From contig CM075344.1 of NCBI GenBank assembly GCA_037693485.1, positions 36,643,501 to 36,707,500 of the forward strand: a stretch of 64,000 nucleotides of DNA, given 5' to 3'. Origin of the DNA: Kitagawia praeruptora. Lineage: Eukaryota; Streptophyta; Magnoliopsida; Apiales; Apiaceae. The translations under genes were made by a program, and so were the position numbers. Shown piece after piece: positions 21,850-33,886 of the stretch. The notes under the pieces are model-generated. The model searched no databases. It was not told the DNA's origin and was given only the letters and a program-made list of their open reading frames with translations. Position 1 is the first letter of the stretch. Every line of letters starts with the position of its first letter.

Positions 21850-24800
21850 AGAGCAGTCAGTGGTGAACGGGCTACTGCCTTGAAGGAGGAGGTTGATCGG
21901 CTGCTAAATGTCGGGTTAGTTAAAGAATCCTTTTACCCGGATTGGTTGGCGAATCCGGTTTTGGTAAAGAAATCCAACGGAAAGTGGAGAGTCTGCGTTG
22001 ACTTCACTGACTTGAATAAAGCATGTAAGAAGGATAGCTTTCCTTTACCTAGGATCGATCAGTTGGTGGATGCTACTGCGGGGCATGCTTTGCTCAGTTT
22101 CATGGACGCCTATTCAGGATACAATCAGATACCAATGTATGCACCTGATCAGGAAAATACTTCCTTCATCACAGATAGGGGGTTGTATTGCTATTTTGGG
22201 ATGCCTTTCGGGCTACTCAACGCAGGGGCGACTTATCAGAGGTTAGTAAACAGGATGTTCAAAGATCAGATCGGGAAAACAATGGAGGTTTACGTGGATG
22301 ACATGTTGGTAAAGTCAAAGGAAGCTGAAGATCATATCCGGCATTTGGGAGAGATGTTTCAAATCCTTAGGAAATTTCGTATGAAGCTTAATCCACAGAA
22401 GTGTGTGTTTGGTGTGGAATCTGGGAAGTTTTTGGGATTTATGGTGAATCACAGGGGGATAGAAGCGAATCCTGCAAAGATACAAGCTCTTCTTGATATG
22501 AGATCTCCACGAACAGTGAAGGAGGTTCAAAGTTTGACTGGGAGAATTGCCGCATTGAATCGTTTTGTGTCCAAGTCTTCTGATAAGTGCAGAGAATTCT
22601 TCAAAGCTATCAAAGGTGTTGGGAAGAGTTTCGAATGGACTCCTGAGTGTGAGGAAGCTTTTCAGGCATTGAAAAATCATTTGGGGTCTCCTCCACTGCT
22701 GTCAAAACCTCTCGAGGGCGAGATCCTTATTTTATACTTGGCTGTTTCAGAATACTCCGTTAGCGGGGTTCTCGTACGAGAGGAAAATGAAGTCCAATAT
22801 CCTATTTATTACGTTAGTAAGAGGTTGTTGGAGGCAGAGACAAGGTATTCGAATATGGAGAAGTTGGTGTATGCTCTGATTTTGGCCTCCAGGAAATTGC
22901 GACCTTATTTTCAGGCACATAGAATAGAGGTCCGAACATCGTATCCTTTGAGGCAGATATTGCATAAACCTGAGACTTCTGGGCGAATGTTGAAGTGGGC
23001 TGTGGAATTGGGGCAATTTGATGTCGAGTATAAGCCAAGAAGTGCTATAAAGGGACAGGCTCTTGCTGATTTTATTTTGGAATTTCCTCTGGCACACGAG
23101 GGCGACGCCTTGGCCGTGATACCTAGCCCTCCGCCCGAGTTGATTCAGGAAAGGCCTACTTCGGCACCATGGTGGAATTTGTATGTGGATGGTGCGTCAA
23201 ATAATGAAGGTGCAGGTGCGGGAATTGTCTTAATCAGCCCTGAGGGACATCATCTGAGGAGTGCGATTCATTTTGCTTTTCATGCAACAAATAATGATGC
23301 CGAGTATGAAGCTTTGATCTCGGGTTTGAAGCTCGCCCTCGAGATGAAGGTGGAAAATATAAACATCATGAGCGACTCAATGCTGGTTGTTTATCAGGTT
23401 AATGGGGGGTTTCAGGCTAGGGGACCCCGTACCGAGCTATACATGAAGTGTACCCAGAGATTGATGAGTTTGTTTCGGGAGGCGAGATTGGAGCAACTTC
23501 CTAGAAACGGTAATGAAGAGGCAGATGCTCTGGCTAAGTTAGGTTCTCAAAAGGAAGCCACTCTTTTAGGGGTTATCCCCTTAGAAGTCCAGAAGCAGCC
23601 CAGTGTCCCGGAGGTTGAACTAATGCAGGTCGATGTAGCTGTGCATGATACTTGGATGACCCCAATCTGGAAATATCTGAAGGAAGGAATTCTACCAGAT
23701 GATAGAATTGAGGCTAGAAGACTCAGATATAAAGCAGCTCGTTATGTGGATTTTGGAGGTTCTCTTTACAGACGAGGTTTTAATCAGCCACTATTGAAAT
23801 GCATAGAGGGAGAGGAATGCAATTATGTCCTACGAGAGGTTCATGAGGGAATTTGTGGAAATCACTCGGGGGGTGGTTCTCTTGCGCAAAAAATATTACG
23901 TCAAGGATATTTCTGGCCTACTCTTCGGGAGGATTCGATGGTTTTTGCTAGATTCTGTGATAAATGTCAAAGGTATGCCAATTACGTGAACAGTCCTGCA
24001 GCCCCTCTCACTTCTTTGACGAGTCCTTGGCCCTTTGCTATGTGGGGGATTGATTTAATAGGAGAGCTCCCTAAGGGGAAAGGAGGGGTGAAGTATGCTG
24101 TTGTGGCAGTTGATTATTTTACCAAGTGGGCGGAAGCAGAGCCTCTAGCTTCAATTACGGCAAAAAAGTTGGTGGACTTTGTGTACCGGTCCATCATTTG
24201 TCGCTTCGGGATACCTTACAAGTTGATATCCGACAATGGGAAGCAATTTGACAGTAAAGAAATGAGACAGCTGTGTGAAAATTTGGGAATTAAGAAAAGT
24301 TTTTCTGCCGTTAGCCATCCTCAGACAAACGGCCAAACGGAGGCAGTGAACAAGATAATCAAGCACACGCTCAAGGCAAAGTTAGATGATAGTAAGGGGA
24401 ATTGGCCTGATGAATTGCCTAATGTCTTATGGAGTTATAACACGACACCTAGATCTACCACAGGAGAAACTCCTTTTTCTTTGACATATGGATGTGAGGC
24501 CATGGTTCCAGTGGAGTTGGGTGCAGGGTCTTTTAGAAGAGATAATTACCAGCCGGAAGTGAATGAAGTTAATCATCGTCTTTATTTGGATTTGGCAGAG
24601 GAATTCAGAACGACTTCTCAAGCTAGGTTGGTATCTTACCAGCAAAGAGTGGCAAGGTTTTACAATTCAAAAGTTAGGGCGAGGCCTTTAAAGGTGGGCG
24701 ATTATGTTCTCCGACGGGTGATGCCTAACACAAAAATCCAGAATCATGGAGTATTTGGCGCTAATTGGGAAGGTCCCTATAGAGTGAGAGCAGTCTTATG

Positions 24801-24888
24801 GGAAGGAACTTATTACCTGGCCGATATGGAGGGGAAGCACATTCCGAGAGCTTGGAACATGGAACACTTGAAGAAATACTATCAGTAA
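21850..24888 (+). CDS. Pol of element A: RT, two RNase H domains, integrase
   Basis: The frame continues directly behind the TGA with no ATG at the domain start, so it would need readthrough or expression from an unbroken relative. Positions are counted from 21850. Reverse transcriptase has FMDAYSGYNQ near 84 and the YVDD catalytic motif near 148. The RT-linked RNase H lies at about 285-370. A second, archaeal-type RNase H is at about 440-570 (YVDGASNNEGAGAG, SDSMLVVYQ, EEADALAKL). The integrase HHCC finger is at about 660-715 (HEGICGNHSGGG, CDKCQRYA). The integrase core has D in WGIDLIGE, D in ISDNGKQF and E in NGQTEAVNK. No chromodomain was seen. All visible catalytic residues are present. 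The second RNase H places it in the Tat clade. Confidence 0.93.
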   Translation, partial: RAVSGERATALKEEVDRLLNVGLVKESFYPDWLANPVLVKKSNGKWRVCVDFTDLNKACKKDSFPLPRIDQLVDATAGHALLSFMDAYSGYNQIPMYAPDQENTSFITDRGLYCYFGMPFGLLNAGATYQRLVNRMFKDQIGKTMEVYVDDMLVKSKEAEDHIRHLGEMFQILRKFRMKLNPQKCVFGVESGKFLGFMVNHRGIEANPAKIQALLDMRSPRTVKEVQSLTGRIAALNRFVSKSSDKCREFFKAIKGVGKSFEWTPECEEAFQALKNHLGSPPLLSKPLEGEILILYLAVSEYSVSGVLVREENEVQYPIYYVSKRLLEAETRYSNMEKLVYALILASRKLRPYFQAHRIEVRTSYPLRQILHKPETSGRMLKWAVELGQFDVEYKPRSAIKGQALADFILEFPLAHEGDALAVIPSPPPELIQERPTSAPWWNLYVDGASNNEGAGAGIVLISPEGHHLRSAIHFAFHATNNDAEYEALISGLKLALEMKVENINIMSDSMLVVYQVNGGFQARGPRTELYMKCTQRLMSLFREARLEQLPRNGNEEADALAKLGSQKEATLLGVIPLEVQKQPSVPEVELMQVDVAVHDTWMTPIWKYLKEGILPDDRIEARRLRYKAARYVDFGGSLYRRGFNQPLLKCIEGEECNYVLREVHEGICGNHSGGGSLAQKILRQGYFWPTLREDSMVFARFCDKCQRYANYVNSPAAPLTSLTSPWPFAMWGIDLIGELPKGKGGVKYAVVAVDYFTKWAEAEPLASITAKKLVDFVYRSIICRFGIPYKLISDNGKQFDSKEMRQLCENLGIKKSFSAVSHPQTNGQTEAVNKIIKHTLKAKLDDSKGNWPDELPNVLWSYNTTPRSTTGETPFSLTYGCEAMVPVELGAGSFRRDNYQPEVNEVNHRLYLDLAEEFRTTSQARLVSYQQRVARFYNSKVRARPLKVGDYVLRRVMPNTKIQNHGVFGANWEGPYRVRAVLWEGTYYLADMEGKHIPRAWNMEHLKKYYQ

Positions 24889-25059
24889 TGTATGTTCTAC
24901 TTTTGTTATACTTTCCTTTAATTATTATTTTCATGAAAGTCTAGGGGGGTAGTGCATGTACTCTTCCTTAGCCAGGATTTATATATTTATGAATAAAACA
25001 TGCTTGTTTTTCGTTTAAATTCTGTGATGGATGACCTCCTTTAAGGAGGATTTTCATAG

Positions 25060-25495
25060 ATGTATGAAACGATGGTCTCCTTTGAGGAGAGTTTTAAAAA
25101 TTAACTCCGGAAAATCCACCTCCTGTGAGGAGGGTATTTCTGGAATGGAGAACGACCTCCTTTGAGGAGGGTATCTCAAATTACCAAAGTCCTTGCAAAA
25201 ACCGTACTTCCGGGGGGGATGTCCGTACTTCCGGCGCCTCATCAAGGCACGAACTTCGGGAAATCCACCTCCTGTGAGGAGGGATATTTCTGGAATGGGG
25301 AACGACCTCCTGAGAGGAGGGTATCCCAAATTATAAAATCCTTGCAAAAACCGTACTTCCGGGGGGGATGTCCGTACTTCCGGCGCCTCATCAGGGTTCG
25401 AGATTCGGAAAATCCACCTCCTGTGAGGAGGGTATTTCTGAGCTGAAAAATGATCTCCTTTGAGGAGAGTATCATAAAATTTATTAAGTTCTGAG
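25060..25495 (+). repeat. ~149-bp tandem repeat with small hairpins in the element A 3' region
   Basis: accgtacttccggggggga recurs at 25201 and 25350, with partial units on both sides. Each unit carries short palindromes such as cctcctttgaggagg and cctcctgtgaggagg. The repeat is non-coding and lies between pol and the antisense gene. Confidence 0.85.
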
Positions 25496-25982
25496 GAAAA
25501 TGACTCTCTTAGAGGGAGATACCCTCAAGAAGACATGGTAGTTGTTACCTTTGAAGTGAGAAATTTATTAAAGTTCATCAATTAGATTTTAATTAAAGCT
25601 CATGAGTTAAGTTAAAGAGAAGGCGAGGTGTAGAAGATAGTCCTAAAGACATAATTAACCTACGACCTTCTAATTAGGGCGAGGCCGTTTTAGAAGATAG
25701 AGTTTGTGCAGTCAATTTCCAACAGTTTAGAGAAGGCGAGAATCTTATATCTAGGCGAGATTGTCAGTGAATAAGCTTGAAGAATATGCAAGAAGAGTTA
25801 AAGGACAATTATAAAAAGATAAAACCAAGTTATTACAAGGGCGACGTCTTTAAATGGAGGACGCGCACTCCAATCAGTTCGAAATGAGTTAGATGGATTG
25901 AAGAATAACAGTTACATGGGCGAGACCATTATAGGAGGGTCCGCACTCCTATTGTGTGGGCGATTATAAATAAATCTTGGAG

Positions 25983-28481
25983 TCAGCTGGCAACATTCTC
26001 AGAGGGCGATGCTCCATCTGGGTTTCCACCATTCTTCTTCTCATTTTTCTGGGCCTCCTTCTCAGCTATAGCTCTCGTTTCAGCTTCGATTTTCTTGCGA
26101 AGTTCTTCCCGGGCTGCGGCGATATTCTCGGCATTATCAGTTTTGAATTTCAGCATATAGGCAGGGGTTGAAGGGGCGAAATATGCAGACCAATTATAAT
26201 CAGGATCAGCTGCGAGGAAGTTGCGAAGATAATCTAGAAAACCAACGGTATAGGCTTCGGTTTGGGCCTTCCGTATCCCGGCTTTAAGTCCTTCCACCTC
26301 GTCTTTCAGTTTTGAGTTTTCGCCTGAGAGTGTTTCACTTGCCTTTGCTGATTCTAGTTTAAAATTCTCAAAAGAAGCTTGCAGCTTGGTCATTTCTTCT
26401 TTATTGGCCTTTAGTTCTTCAGCAGCTTTTTTCTGAACTTCGCCCAACTTTGTGTTATGAGTGGAGATCTCGCCTTTGAGCTTTTTATTCACACGATCTA
26501 GCTCTCTGATGGTGGTGTTCTTCTGGGAGAGAACATTGAGGCCGTGGAAAAAGGCATCGCCCAAGCCGGCCTTGAAGTGAAATTCTTCATCAGTTTCTTT
26601 CCGCCCCTTCAAAATTTTAACATCCTGTTCAGAGAAGTGCTCAGCAGCAATTGAGCCAAAGATGGTAGCCACAGAATCTGAGGGCGAGTCTTCAACTAGG
26701 GTTGACTTGTGTTTTTTATTTTGGGCATTTTTTGAAGTATCAAAAAGATCCCGCCTTTTGTTTTTGTCTAGATGCTTCTCGCCCATGTTTGAAGGAGGGA
26801 TGGTAGGACGAGTCTGATTCACCACAGTGGAAGGAGCAGGGCGAGATGTGTTGGCTGCAACGGAAGGAGTTGGCTCTGCGTAAGGATTGTTTCCAAAAGG
26901 GAGTCTCGACATTTGACCTGCACTTAAAGAAAATGAGTTATTTATGAACACTTTGAGGAAATGCAAAACAAGGGAATAATGAAGCGAGATGCATTAAGGA
27001 GGCGAGGTACCTTTACCAGTTAGTCCTTCAATTTGTTTTTTACGTGTACTCTTCTTAGTTCCTCTTTTAAATTTAATGTACGGAATTTGACCATAGCCTT
27101 CGTTATAAAAGCCGTAGGCTCTGAGATTATCACACGTTACTAAGATATCTAGGTCTTTTTCTGATCTGGGGAGTTGAGAAATGGTAAGAGCTCTAGCTGC
27201 GGCATCGCCCGTTAGTTTTGTTTGGGAAGGTTTGTCTAGAAGCAAAAAAGGAAAAAATATATATAAAAAAAAAGAAAAGGGCGACATTCTTGAATAATGC
27301 GAGACTTCAAGGAAAAGTGCAAGATACTTACAAGGACGCAAGTTGAATTGAGTTCTAACCCTAGGAACATCGAACAAATAAAGAAAGTCTTCTTTCCACA
27401 TATTCATGTTACTTGGGTTACCAGTAATGAAGCCTTTCTTGTTATGAGTTGACCAGTAGGCGAGATAGTAAAATCCGACATCCTTCCCACAACGTCTTAA
27501 GTCAAAGAAATGGCTTAGTTCGGCCATAGTGGGGGAATCATATCCCTTGATTCTATACATCATATATAGACCAATCGCCGCTCTATAGCTATTAGGAGAT
27601 AATTGAACAGGGGCGACATTAAAGTACGTAATGATTTGATGAAGAAAGTGATGCATTGGTGACCCGAATCCAAGTTCAATTAACTTGTTGGTGAGAACCA
27701 TTCTTGGTGTTGGTAGCCCAGCAACGTTAAAAATGTGCATCCTCATACGAGAGCGAGGTCGCAACCATCTCCCTTCGAGATTGTAGTATTCCATCAGGAA
27801 CATAATCTCTTCTGAAGAGATCGTTGAGGCGAGTCCTGCACAGGAGATGACTCCTTGATCAAACCTATGTTTCATTCTAAGGGGTTCACTAACATCATCT
27901 GCAAAAATTAGGTCTGTATCGCAAGGACGAACAGGTTGCTGGTATGGGTTATTCGGCGGAGAAGGAACTTCCATGGCATAACGAACAGGCGAGACTGATA
28001 AAACCTCTTCCTCATCCTCGCCTTCTGCATCAGAACTCGTCCCAGGAGCTTCACTCTCGTCTTCATTGTCATCTTCAACCTCGACTTCATCTTCGGGATT
28101 AGGAAAATTAGAATTGTTCTCTAACATGGCTTTATATTTTGCAAGATCTTTCCCTGGGCCTTTACCTAATCTTGATGGGCCGGGTTGATCTGGATCTAAG
28201 ACGGTAAATAAATCATAAAGATCTTCCTCATCTTCTGCATTTTCACCAAGATCTTGGGCGAGGTATATACTAGCAACATCTTCAGCGTCGCCCAATTGGA
28301 TGCTGTCTGATAAAGATATTACGTTGTCTGGGTTGGCTTCGATGTTTAGATTGTTGACATTTCTTTTATGAGTTTTTAACCATTTGGGGTCAAGGTATGT
28401 GTTAATCTCCTCCCTAGTGGAGGGTTTTGAAGAAGAGGGCGACATTCCCCTATCGACGGACGGCGAGCTCTCTCTCGACAT
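25983..28481 (-). CDS. Spliced antisense gene of element A (Tat-type aORF, 769 aa)
   Basis: Three exons join in phase at GT-AG sites: 28481-27332, 27235-27011 and 26917-25983 (2310 nt including stop). The first half is acidic and serine-rich. It is followed by a globular part containing FLMEYYNLEGRWLRPRSR, then MYRIKGYDSPTMAELSHFF and GFYYLAYWSTHNKKGF. This resembles the domain annotated in plants as putative gypsy-type transposon protein. The C-terminal third is a long coiled coil, roughly residues 560-700, rich in E, K and A. Antisense genes at this place are known from Tat-lineage elements; their function is not established. The first intron (27236-27331) is 96 nt and free of stops, so retention would also give protein. 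The frame is intact, in contrast to gag-pol. Confidence 0.8.
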
Positions 28482-28975
28482 CTGAAAGAGAGGGCGAGGA
28501 CGGAGTCAAAGTATGTAGATAAGGAAAAACTAGTAAATAATATGACTTTAAGGAAATGTCCTCGCCCTCTTAATTAAATATTCCTAAAGGACGCTAACGA
28601 AAGTTGTCTGTCGTAGAAGGGATTGATATGACAAAATATCTATCAGTAAGGAAATAATAAACCACAAAAGGGGTAAAGAGGTACCTTTATTGAAGGAATC
28701 GCCTTTGGATATTGAAGGGGCGCCCACGAAATTAAGAACCTCGCCTTCCGCTCAGAATAAACTCGCCCGCCTTGATAAAAATTTTATCAGCGTTTCGTGA
28801 AGATCGTTAGATAAGTTAAGAAAATAGAAAAGAAATTTGGAGGCATTTATAGTAGTTGAGGGAAGAGGAAGAGTGAATACACGTGGCATTATGTGATTGG
28901 GTGATAAAAGAACAGAAAACGAGGTGTGACTATTGAGAGAATTAGTTTCTTTTATAAATAAATATATTGCAAGAA

Positions 28976-28988
28976 ACTGGGGGGTAGT
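28976..28988 (+). other. Polypurine tract of element A
   Basis: A purine-rich run, aaactggggggtag, ends immediately before the 3' LTR, at the expected place for second-strand priming. Confidence 0.7.
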
Positions 28989-29652
28989 TGTTATATCCCA
29001 AAATAAACACTCTCGCCCTATTGTGGATCTCGCCCAGTTAAAATGACTGGGTCCAATTACCCTGACAACTCGCCCTAGTGGCAATAATCATGGATATGGA
29101 AGGTGATGGACCGTTTACTAGGTCCTTAGATTAATACATCCCGGGCTAGACCTCGCCTTTACGGACAAATCTCGCCCTTTAAGGCGGATCTCGCCCACTC
29201 TCAGGGCTGCCCTATAGCTATTTTATCTCCGTAACTCAGGGAAAGCGTTGACCCCGAAAATACCGGGTCAATAGCTTAACCAATACGTTCCGAGAAAGTA
29301 GTTGGGCTTTAAAGTCCATAATGATAACATCAAAGGCGGTGGTCTCAATCCAATGGGCTTCCCAAACAAGGTAACCTAGCCCATTACGATTACTTGCTCT
29401 CCAAGAACTACGTTTGGCTTGATCCCTATAAATAGGGTACGTAGGCACATTGTATGATACGATGCAAACCCTTGCGAAAAAGAGAGAATACAGTATTCGA
29501 TCTAAATTGCAATAACCACATCATACAATCTCAGCCATTCCCAAATCACAAACCCTAACCCTAATCATCCTACACCAATCACCACAATCAATCACCACTA
29601 CAATTCCAGCAACCCTCCCCGAATTTGTTATCACCAAATTCCTCTGTTAACA
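28989..29652 (+). repeat. 3' LTR of element A
   Basis: 664 bp, tgttatatcc to ctctgttaaca, identical by eye to the uninterrupted parts of the 5' LTR. It is followed directly by ATAAG. Confidence 0.96.
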
Positions 29653-29657
29653 ATAAG

Positions 29658-30346
29658 ATAATAACTTTTTTGAAAAATCCTATATAAATATATGGTCCTA
29701 ATAATATTATAAATTCTTAAGTTCTTTATACACATAAAAATATATCTATTGTCCGATCCTTTTGTAAAATATGATTTTAGGGTTCCTAAAATTTGAATCT
29801 ATATGAAACTCATCTTTAACCCTCGTTGTTGCATCCAAAAGTTCGAATGTGGTATTTTCGTAAAACATTAAAAGTTATTAATTTATGTTTTTGATTTCTT
29901 GAGTGCTTCTTTACGTGCAAAAGGTTCCAAAAATATTATTTCATCTTTGATATCATCTAAATATAAATGAATCTTTACTTTGAATATCGTTAATATTCAT
30001 TGAATTTGTAAAGCAGTGTATATTGAATTAATTGAATTAATTATAAAATATAAATTGTACAATTCATTCTATTTAAATTTATATAATTGGAAATTAATTT
30101 TCTTTCCTGTCAAAAAATCTCTATAAATTAATAAATATTAATTTATTAATTAATTAATATCTCTCTAAATTAATAAAATTTTCCATTCTTGATTATATTA
30201 ATTTGTAAAGGTCCCAGGTATCTTGCATTAGAGAAGATTGTCCACTTTTTTATAAAACCATGTGGCATATAAAAGACTGAAAGTACGTGGGAAGTGAGAC
30301 TTCCCCACTGCAGATCCTCTGACTACCATCATCATCTTCTATACTA
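29658..30346. other. Intergenic, nothing recognised
   Basis: AT-rich sequence. A short stretch of ordinary composition (30200-30340) contains no convincing exon. Confidence 0.5.
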
Positions 30347-30617
30347 CTACCTCCGTCCCAAAAAGAACGACAATCTGATTTTTTCACGCATTTCAATGTG
30401 CTCGGTTGAGCTACTTATAAGTAATATTTTTTTAATTTTTTTGTTTTGTATAAAAATATAGGATCTATATTTTAATACAAAACAAAAAAATTAAAAAATA
30501 TTACTTATAAGTACCTCAAAACAAAAAAATTAAAAAACATTACTTATAAGTACCTCAATCGAGCGCATTGAAATGCATGAAAAAATCAAAGGGTCATTAT
30601 TTTTGGGACGGAGGGAG
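30347..30617 (+). mobile_element. Stowaway MITE
   Basis: The terminal inverted repeats are ctacctccgtcccaaaaa at the left and tttttgggacggagggag at the right, the classic Stowaway (Tc1/mariner-type) terminus. TA precedes the left end. The 271-bp body is strongly palindromic, including acttataagta motifs in both halves, and is non-coding. Confidence 0.85.
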
Positions 30618-31055
30618 AACATGATGTTTTTATTATGTAATAATAATAGATATAAAGTCAATTTTGAATCTCCAAAGATGAAGAAACAAAATTCCAACTT
30701 TGAATCTTCGAATGGAGAAATAACACTCAAAATTTGAATTCACTCTTAAATTCGATTCTCAAAGATACCGAATAGCCAAAATTTTATTATCAATATCATC
30801 TCCCAAAATATTATAAGATGAGAGTATATATAGGCTAAACAATTATCCTGGTTGTAATCCAAAAAGAAATTTAAGAGCAGCTAAAAATTTATTTAATACC
30901 TGAACCCAACTAGAAAATCATTTTTCAACTTTATCAACGTTAAGAACCCCTCTTCTCTCGTGCTCTACATAACCTAAAGATTGTAGTATGATCACATTAT
31001 CGTTATCTGATTGATTTGTCACATGTGTATCTTTAACTTGAACAGTAACCCTTTC
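30618..31055. other. Intergenic, nothing recognised
   Basis: No gene, terminal repeat or tandem repeat seen. Confidence 0.45.
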
Positions 31056-31059
31056 AACT

Positions 31060-31310
31060 TCATCTCTTGTGACTACTTTAACTTGGACCAAAACGATTAT
31101 TCAATTGTTTTTTTATCTCAGTCCAAGTTGTGATCCTAGGAGCCTCTTCCCTCATGAGCTTCAACTTCAAGTTGTCAAACCATACAGATGCATATCCTGT
31201 TAACTTCATGTTTGCAATTTTATAAGACTTTTGATCATCGTAGACTTTGTAATAAAAAAAATTCCATATGATCCACCCATTCTAAGAAATCCTCGAAATC
31301 ACCAGCCCCA
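31060..31310 (-). pseudogene. Relic of a gypsy-type gag gene
   Basis: The minus strand reads DFEDFLEWVDHMEF, then after a one-base shift in a poly-A/T run KVYDDQKSYKIANMKLTGYA, and on to VWFDNLKLKLMREEAPRITTW. This is the retrotransposon Gag pattern (tryptophan-phenylalanine core followed by basic residues and TW). It is short, frame-shifted, and lacks LTRs and other domains nearby. Confidence 0.7.
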
Positions 31311-33880
31311 CTACTTTAGACCATTTCATTCCAAATCTATTATATTATTAATAGCACAACAGCCCTTTCCTTGAGACAATTTATTCCAGGTCACACAGCC
31401 ACGTCACATGACTTCGACCACGTCTTATCTGATTCAGCCTACGAATGTACATATACGAAGGCCGAAGCTCCTCACCTAATCCGCCTCTACCGACCTCTCC
31501 AACTATCTCCTCTACCTACTGCATCAAATTAAACGAGTAATCGACAATTAAACGAGGGCCACCACAATCACATCGAGTAATCAACAATTATCTCATGTGT
31601 GTATAATTATATTACAATCAGACATGAACCCAATTCCTTCATCGGGTAATTGTTGAGTTTACTTTACCCATTTCGTTTCTGTAAATTAGGGCCCTTTTGA
31701 TTGATCAATCATGGAATAAAATCGATGATTAATCATACATAGAAGATATTGATTGATTTTTGTGCACGGTCAAAGGGGAAGGGGAAGAGATCAAAGAAAG
31801 ATCTATAAAGGTACATGACCCTATGCTACAAGTTATATACATGTATGCCATAAAAGGAGATATTTCAGCTAGGCGCAACATGGTTGTGATATCAGGATGT
31901 TTCATTCAATAATGATTTAGTCAGCTATGACTGCATAATTTTTCCTTTATGAAGGTTTCTTATTAATTGTGGCGATTTAGTTGCCCGTTCTTATTTACAC
32001 TTTGTCTGGCCGTGGAAAGTAGAACCTATGCTTATTTAACCTTTTTTGTTGAAACAAAACATTGTGCGAAGGTTACATTTTCATCTATCATTCCATTAGT
32101 TTGAGCTCCGGCCTGCATCACATAACTTTGAATGATAATTACTGTTAAAAATCTACAAATATCAAAGTACCTTCTTACCTCAACTCCTATCTATATTGAC
32201 CCTAAAATTTTGCGGACAAAAGAGCAAGTGAGCAAGTGCGGATGCCACAATCTGGGATATACACAGTGGTACTAGATGTAGGGATTTTTAATTTGATGCT
32301 AACTAAATTCACATATACTCTTTGTCTTTCTAAAAATTTGATAATGATATTGAGAATATTATTGCTTTAACTTATACTGTGGAGGCTAATATATCTGTCC
32401 ACCCAAGGTAGGTGCATTATTTAAGATCCTTGTCATGTTAAAAATACCTAATTAAGAATCAGAACAAACACATTGATTGATCATCTTTAGTGATAGTATT
32501 ACATAATATAATTTTACTTCCAAACAAATAGGTTCACCAAATGGTTACTTGTAAAAGAACCATTTTCCTTTTGTGATATGTACATTTATTAGTGATACGA
32601 GGGTATTTCAAAGCCATTAAAATAAATGTACAGTATTTTAATGTTTGGGTCTAAGAAACTATAGGGCCAGCAGTTGGTTTCTTTGATCATCTGAAGTTTT
32701 GATTGCTGGATAAGGTGATATCAAATTGTCTTATTGTTATAGCATTTGACATGATTATTTATCTTGCAATTATATTTCTAATTGTCCCATATAGTAGTCC
32801 TGTTCTTTTGCATCTTCCCAAAGATAAAGAGCATTAGTAGCATTTGGTACAGAATTTAGATAGATAAAAACTGGGCCAAGAACTTTCGTCCACTCTTCCC
32901 CTGCTCCAAGTTTTACCAGAAGATCTTGACCACCACAATGAGAAGTTAAAAATATCTGAATGAAATTGTTTCACAGTATGATTCATAATGTATAAGTTAT
33001 CGCCAGACGAAAAATGACTGCACTAAGCTCATATAAGAGGGCAAGTTTACTTCAAATAAGTATTAATTGGCCTAGATATAAATTTATAAGTTACAGCAGA
33101 ACTGAAAACTATCTATACATGTTCTTTCCAAATCGTGAACTGACGTTGTGCGAATGTTAAAGATAAAAATTAGTAAAAACGTGAAGGTATACTACTGCAG
33201 AATACCGCAAGGGTGGATGGATTCACATGCGAGCTTAGATCTTGTTTTAATGGCTCCGTTTCGGAACTCGTTGCTTGGTGTGATTTGCCAGAATCCAACT
33301 TGTGGGTCAAAGCATATCCCCCCATGAACACGATTATCTTTGTTCTCAATGGATTATTGGTACTTGTCATCAACCTAAAATTTACGCATTAGAGAAAATC
33401 AGTTGATACTCTTTTATTTTGTTTTCTAATAATTCAGTTGATAATTTTCTACAATGCTAAAGCTTTTTTTTTACATATATTGCATTGGAGTCACCTCAAA
33501 TATAAAATACTGTTAATTCTTCTTCTCTTTGTCATCGTTCATCATTATATTAACATACACATTGCATAGCGTCTTTTTAATAAGGTTTAAAGAAAACTGG
33601 ATTTAAATTTGTTAATTATGTAGACCACTTGACTTTATCAGGAAAATATTAATTTAAAGTACCTCCCCTGTAAATTCTGGCTCAATTGGATCAACAAGTC
33701 GAACTGTTTCAGGGTAAACTAGCTATTCTCCTCTAGCTACCTGGTAGACGGTCATCTAGGTGTGGCATGTACCTTTGCCTGTTATCTGCTACAACAATAT
33801 AGTGAAACCTAACACTGAGATACCAACATATTGTTATGCATCTTATTTGTCCATCTTTATATATTCTCTAAATATTTTTT
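31311..33880. other. Long intergenic stretch, no gene assigned
   Basis: I see no conserved protein motif on either strand. A 67-codon frame on the minus strand at 33170-33373 (GGYALTHKLDSGKSHQATSS) has no recognised relation. The base composition is less AT-rich than its neighbours, so an old host gene remnant is possible. Confidence 0.4.
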
Positions 33881-33886
33881 TTCTTT

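Larger units (their letters stand above)
16521..29652 (+). mobile_element. Complete Ty3/gypsy retrotransposon, Tat lineage (element A)
   Basis: The element has TG...CA LTRs (16521-18259 and 28989-29652) and a perfect 5-bp target duplication, ATAAG, at 16516-16520 and 29653-29657. The order is PBS, gag-protease, RT, RNase H, second RNase H, integrase, then a long 3' region with a gene on the opposite strand. The second RNase H after the pol RNase H and the antisense gene between integrase and 3' LTR are traits of Tat-type elements. Without the Harbinger-like insertion both LTRs are 664 bp and I find no difference between them, so insertion was recent. The only clear coding defect is one TGA between protease and RT. 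Confidence 0.95.

Noticed and set aside
33170..33373. 67-codon frame on the minus strand
   Set aside because: No recognised motif, no splice partners and no neighbouring exons; left as unassigned.
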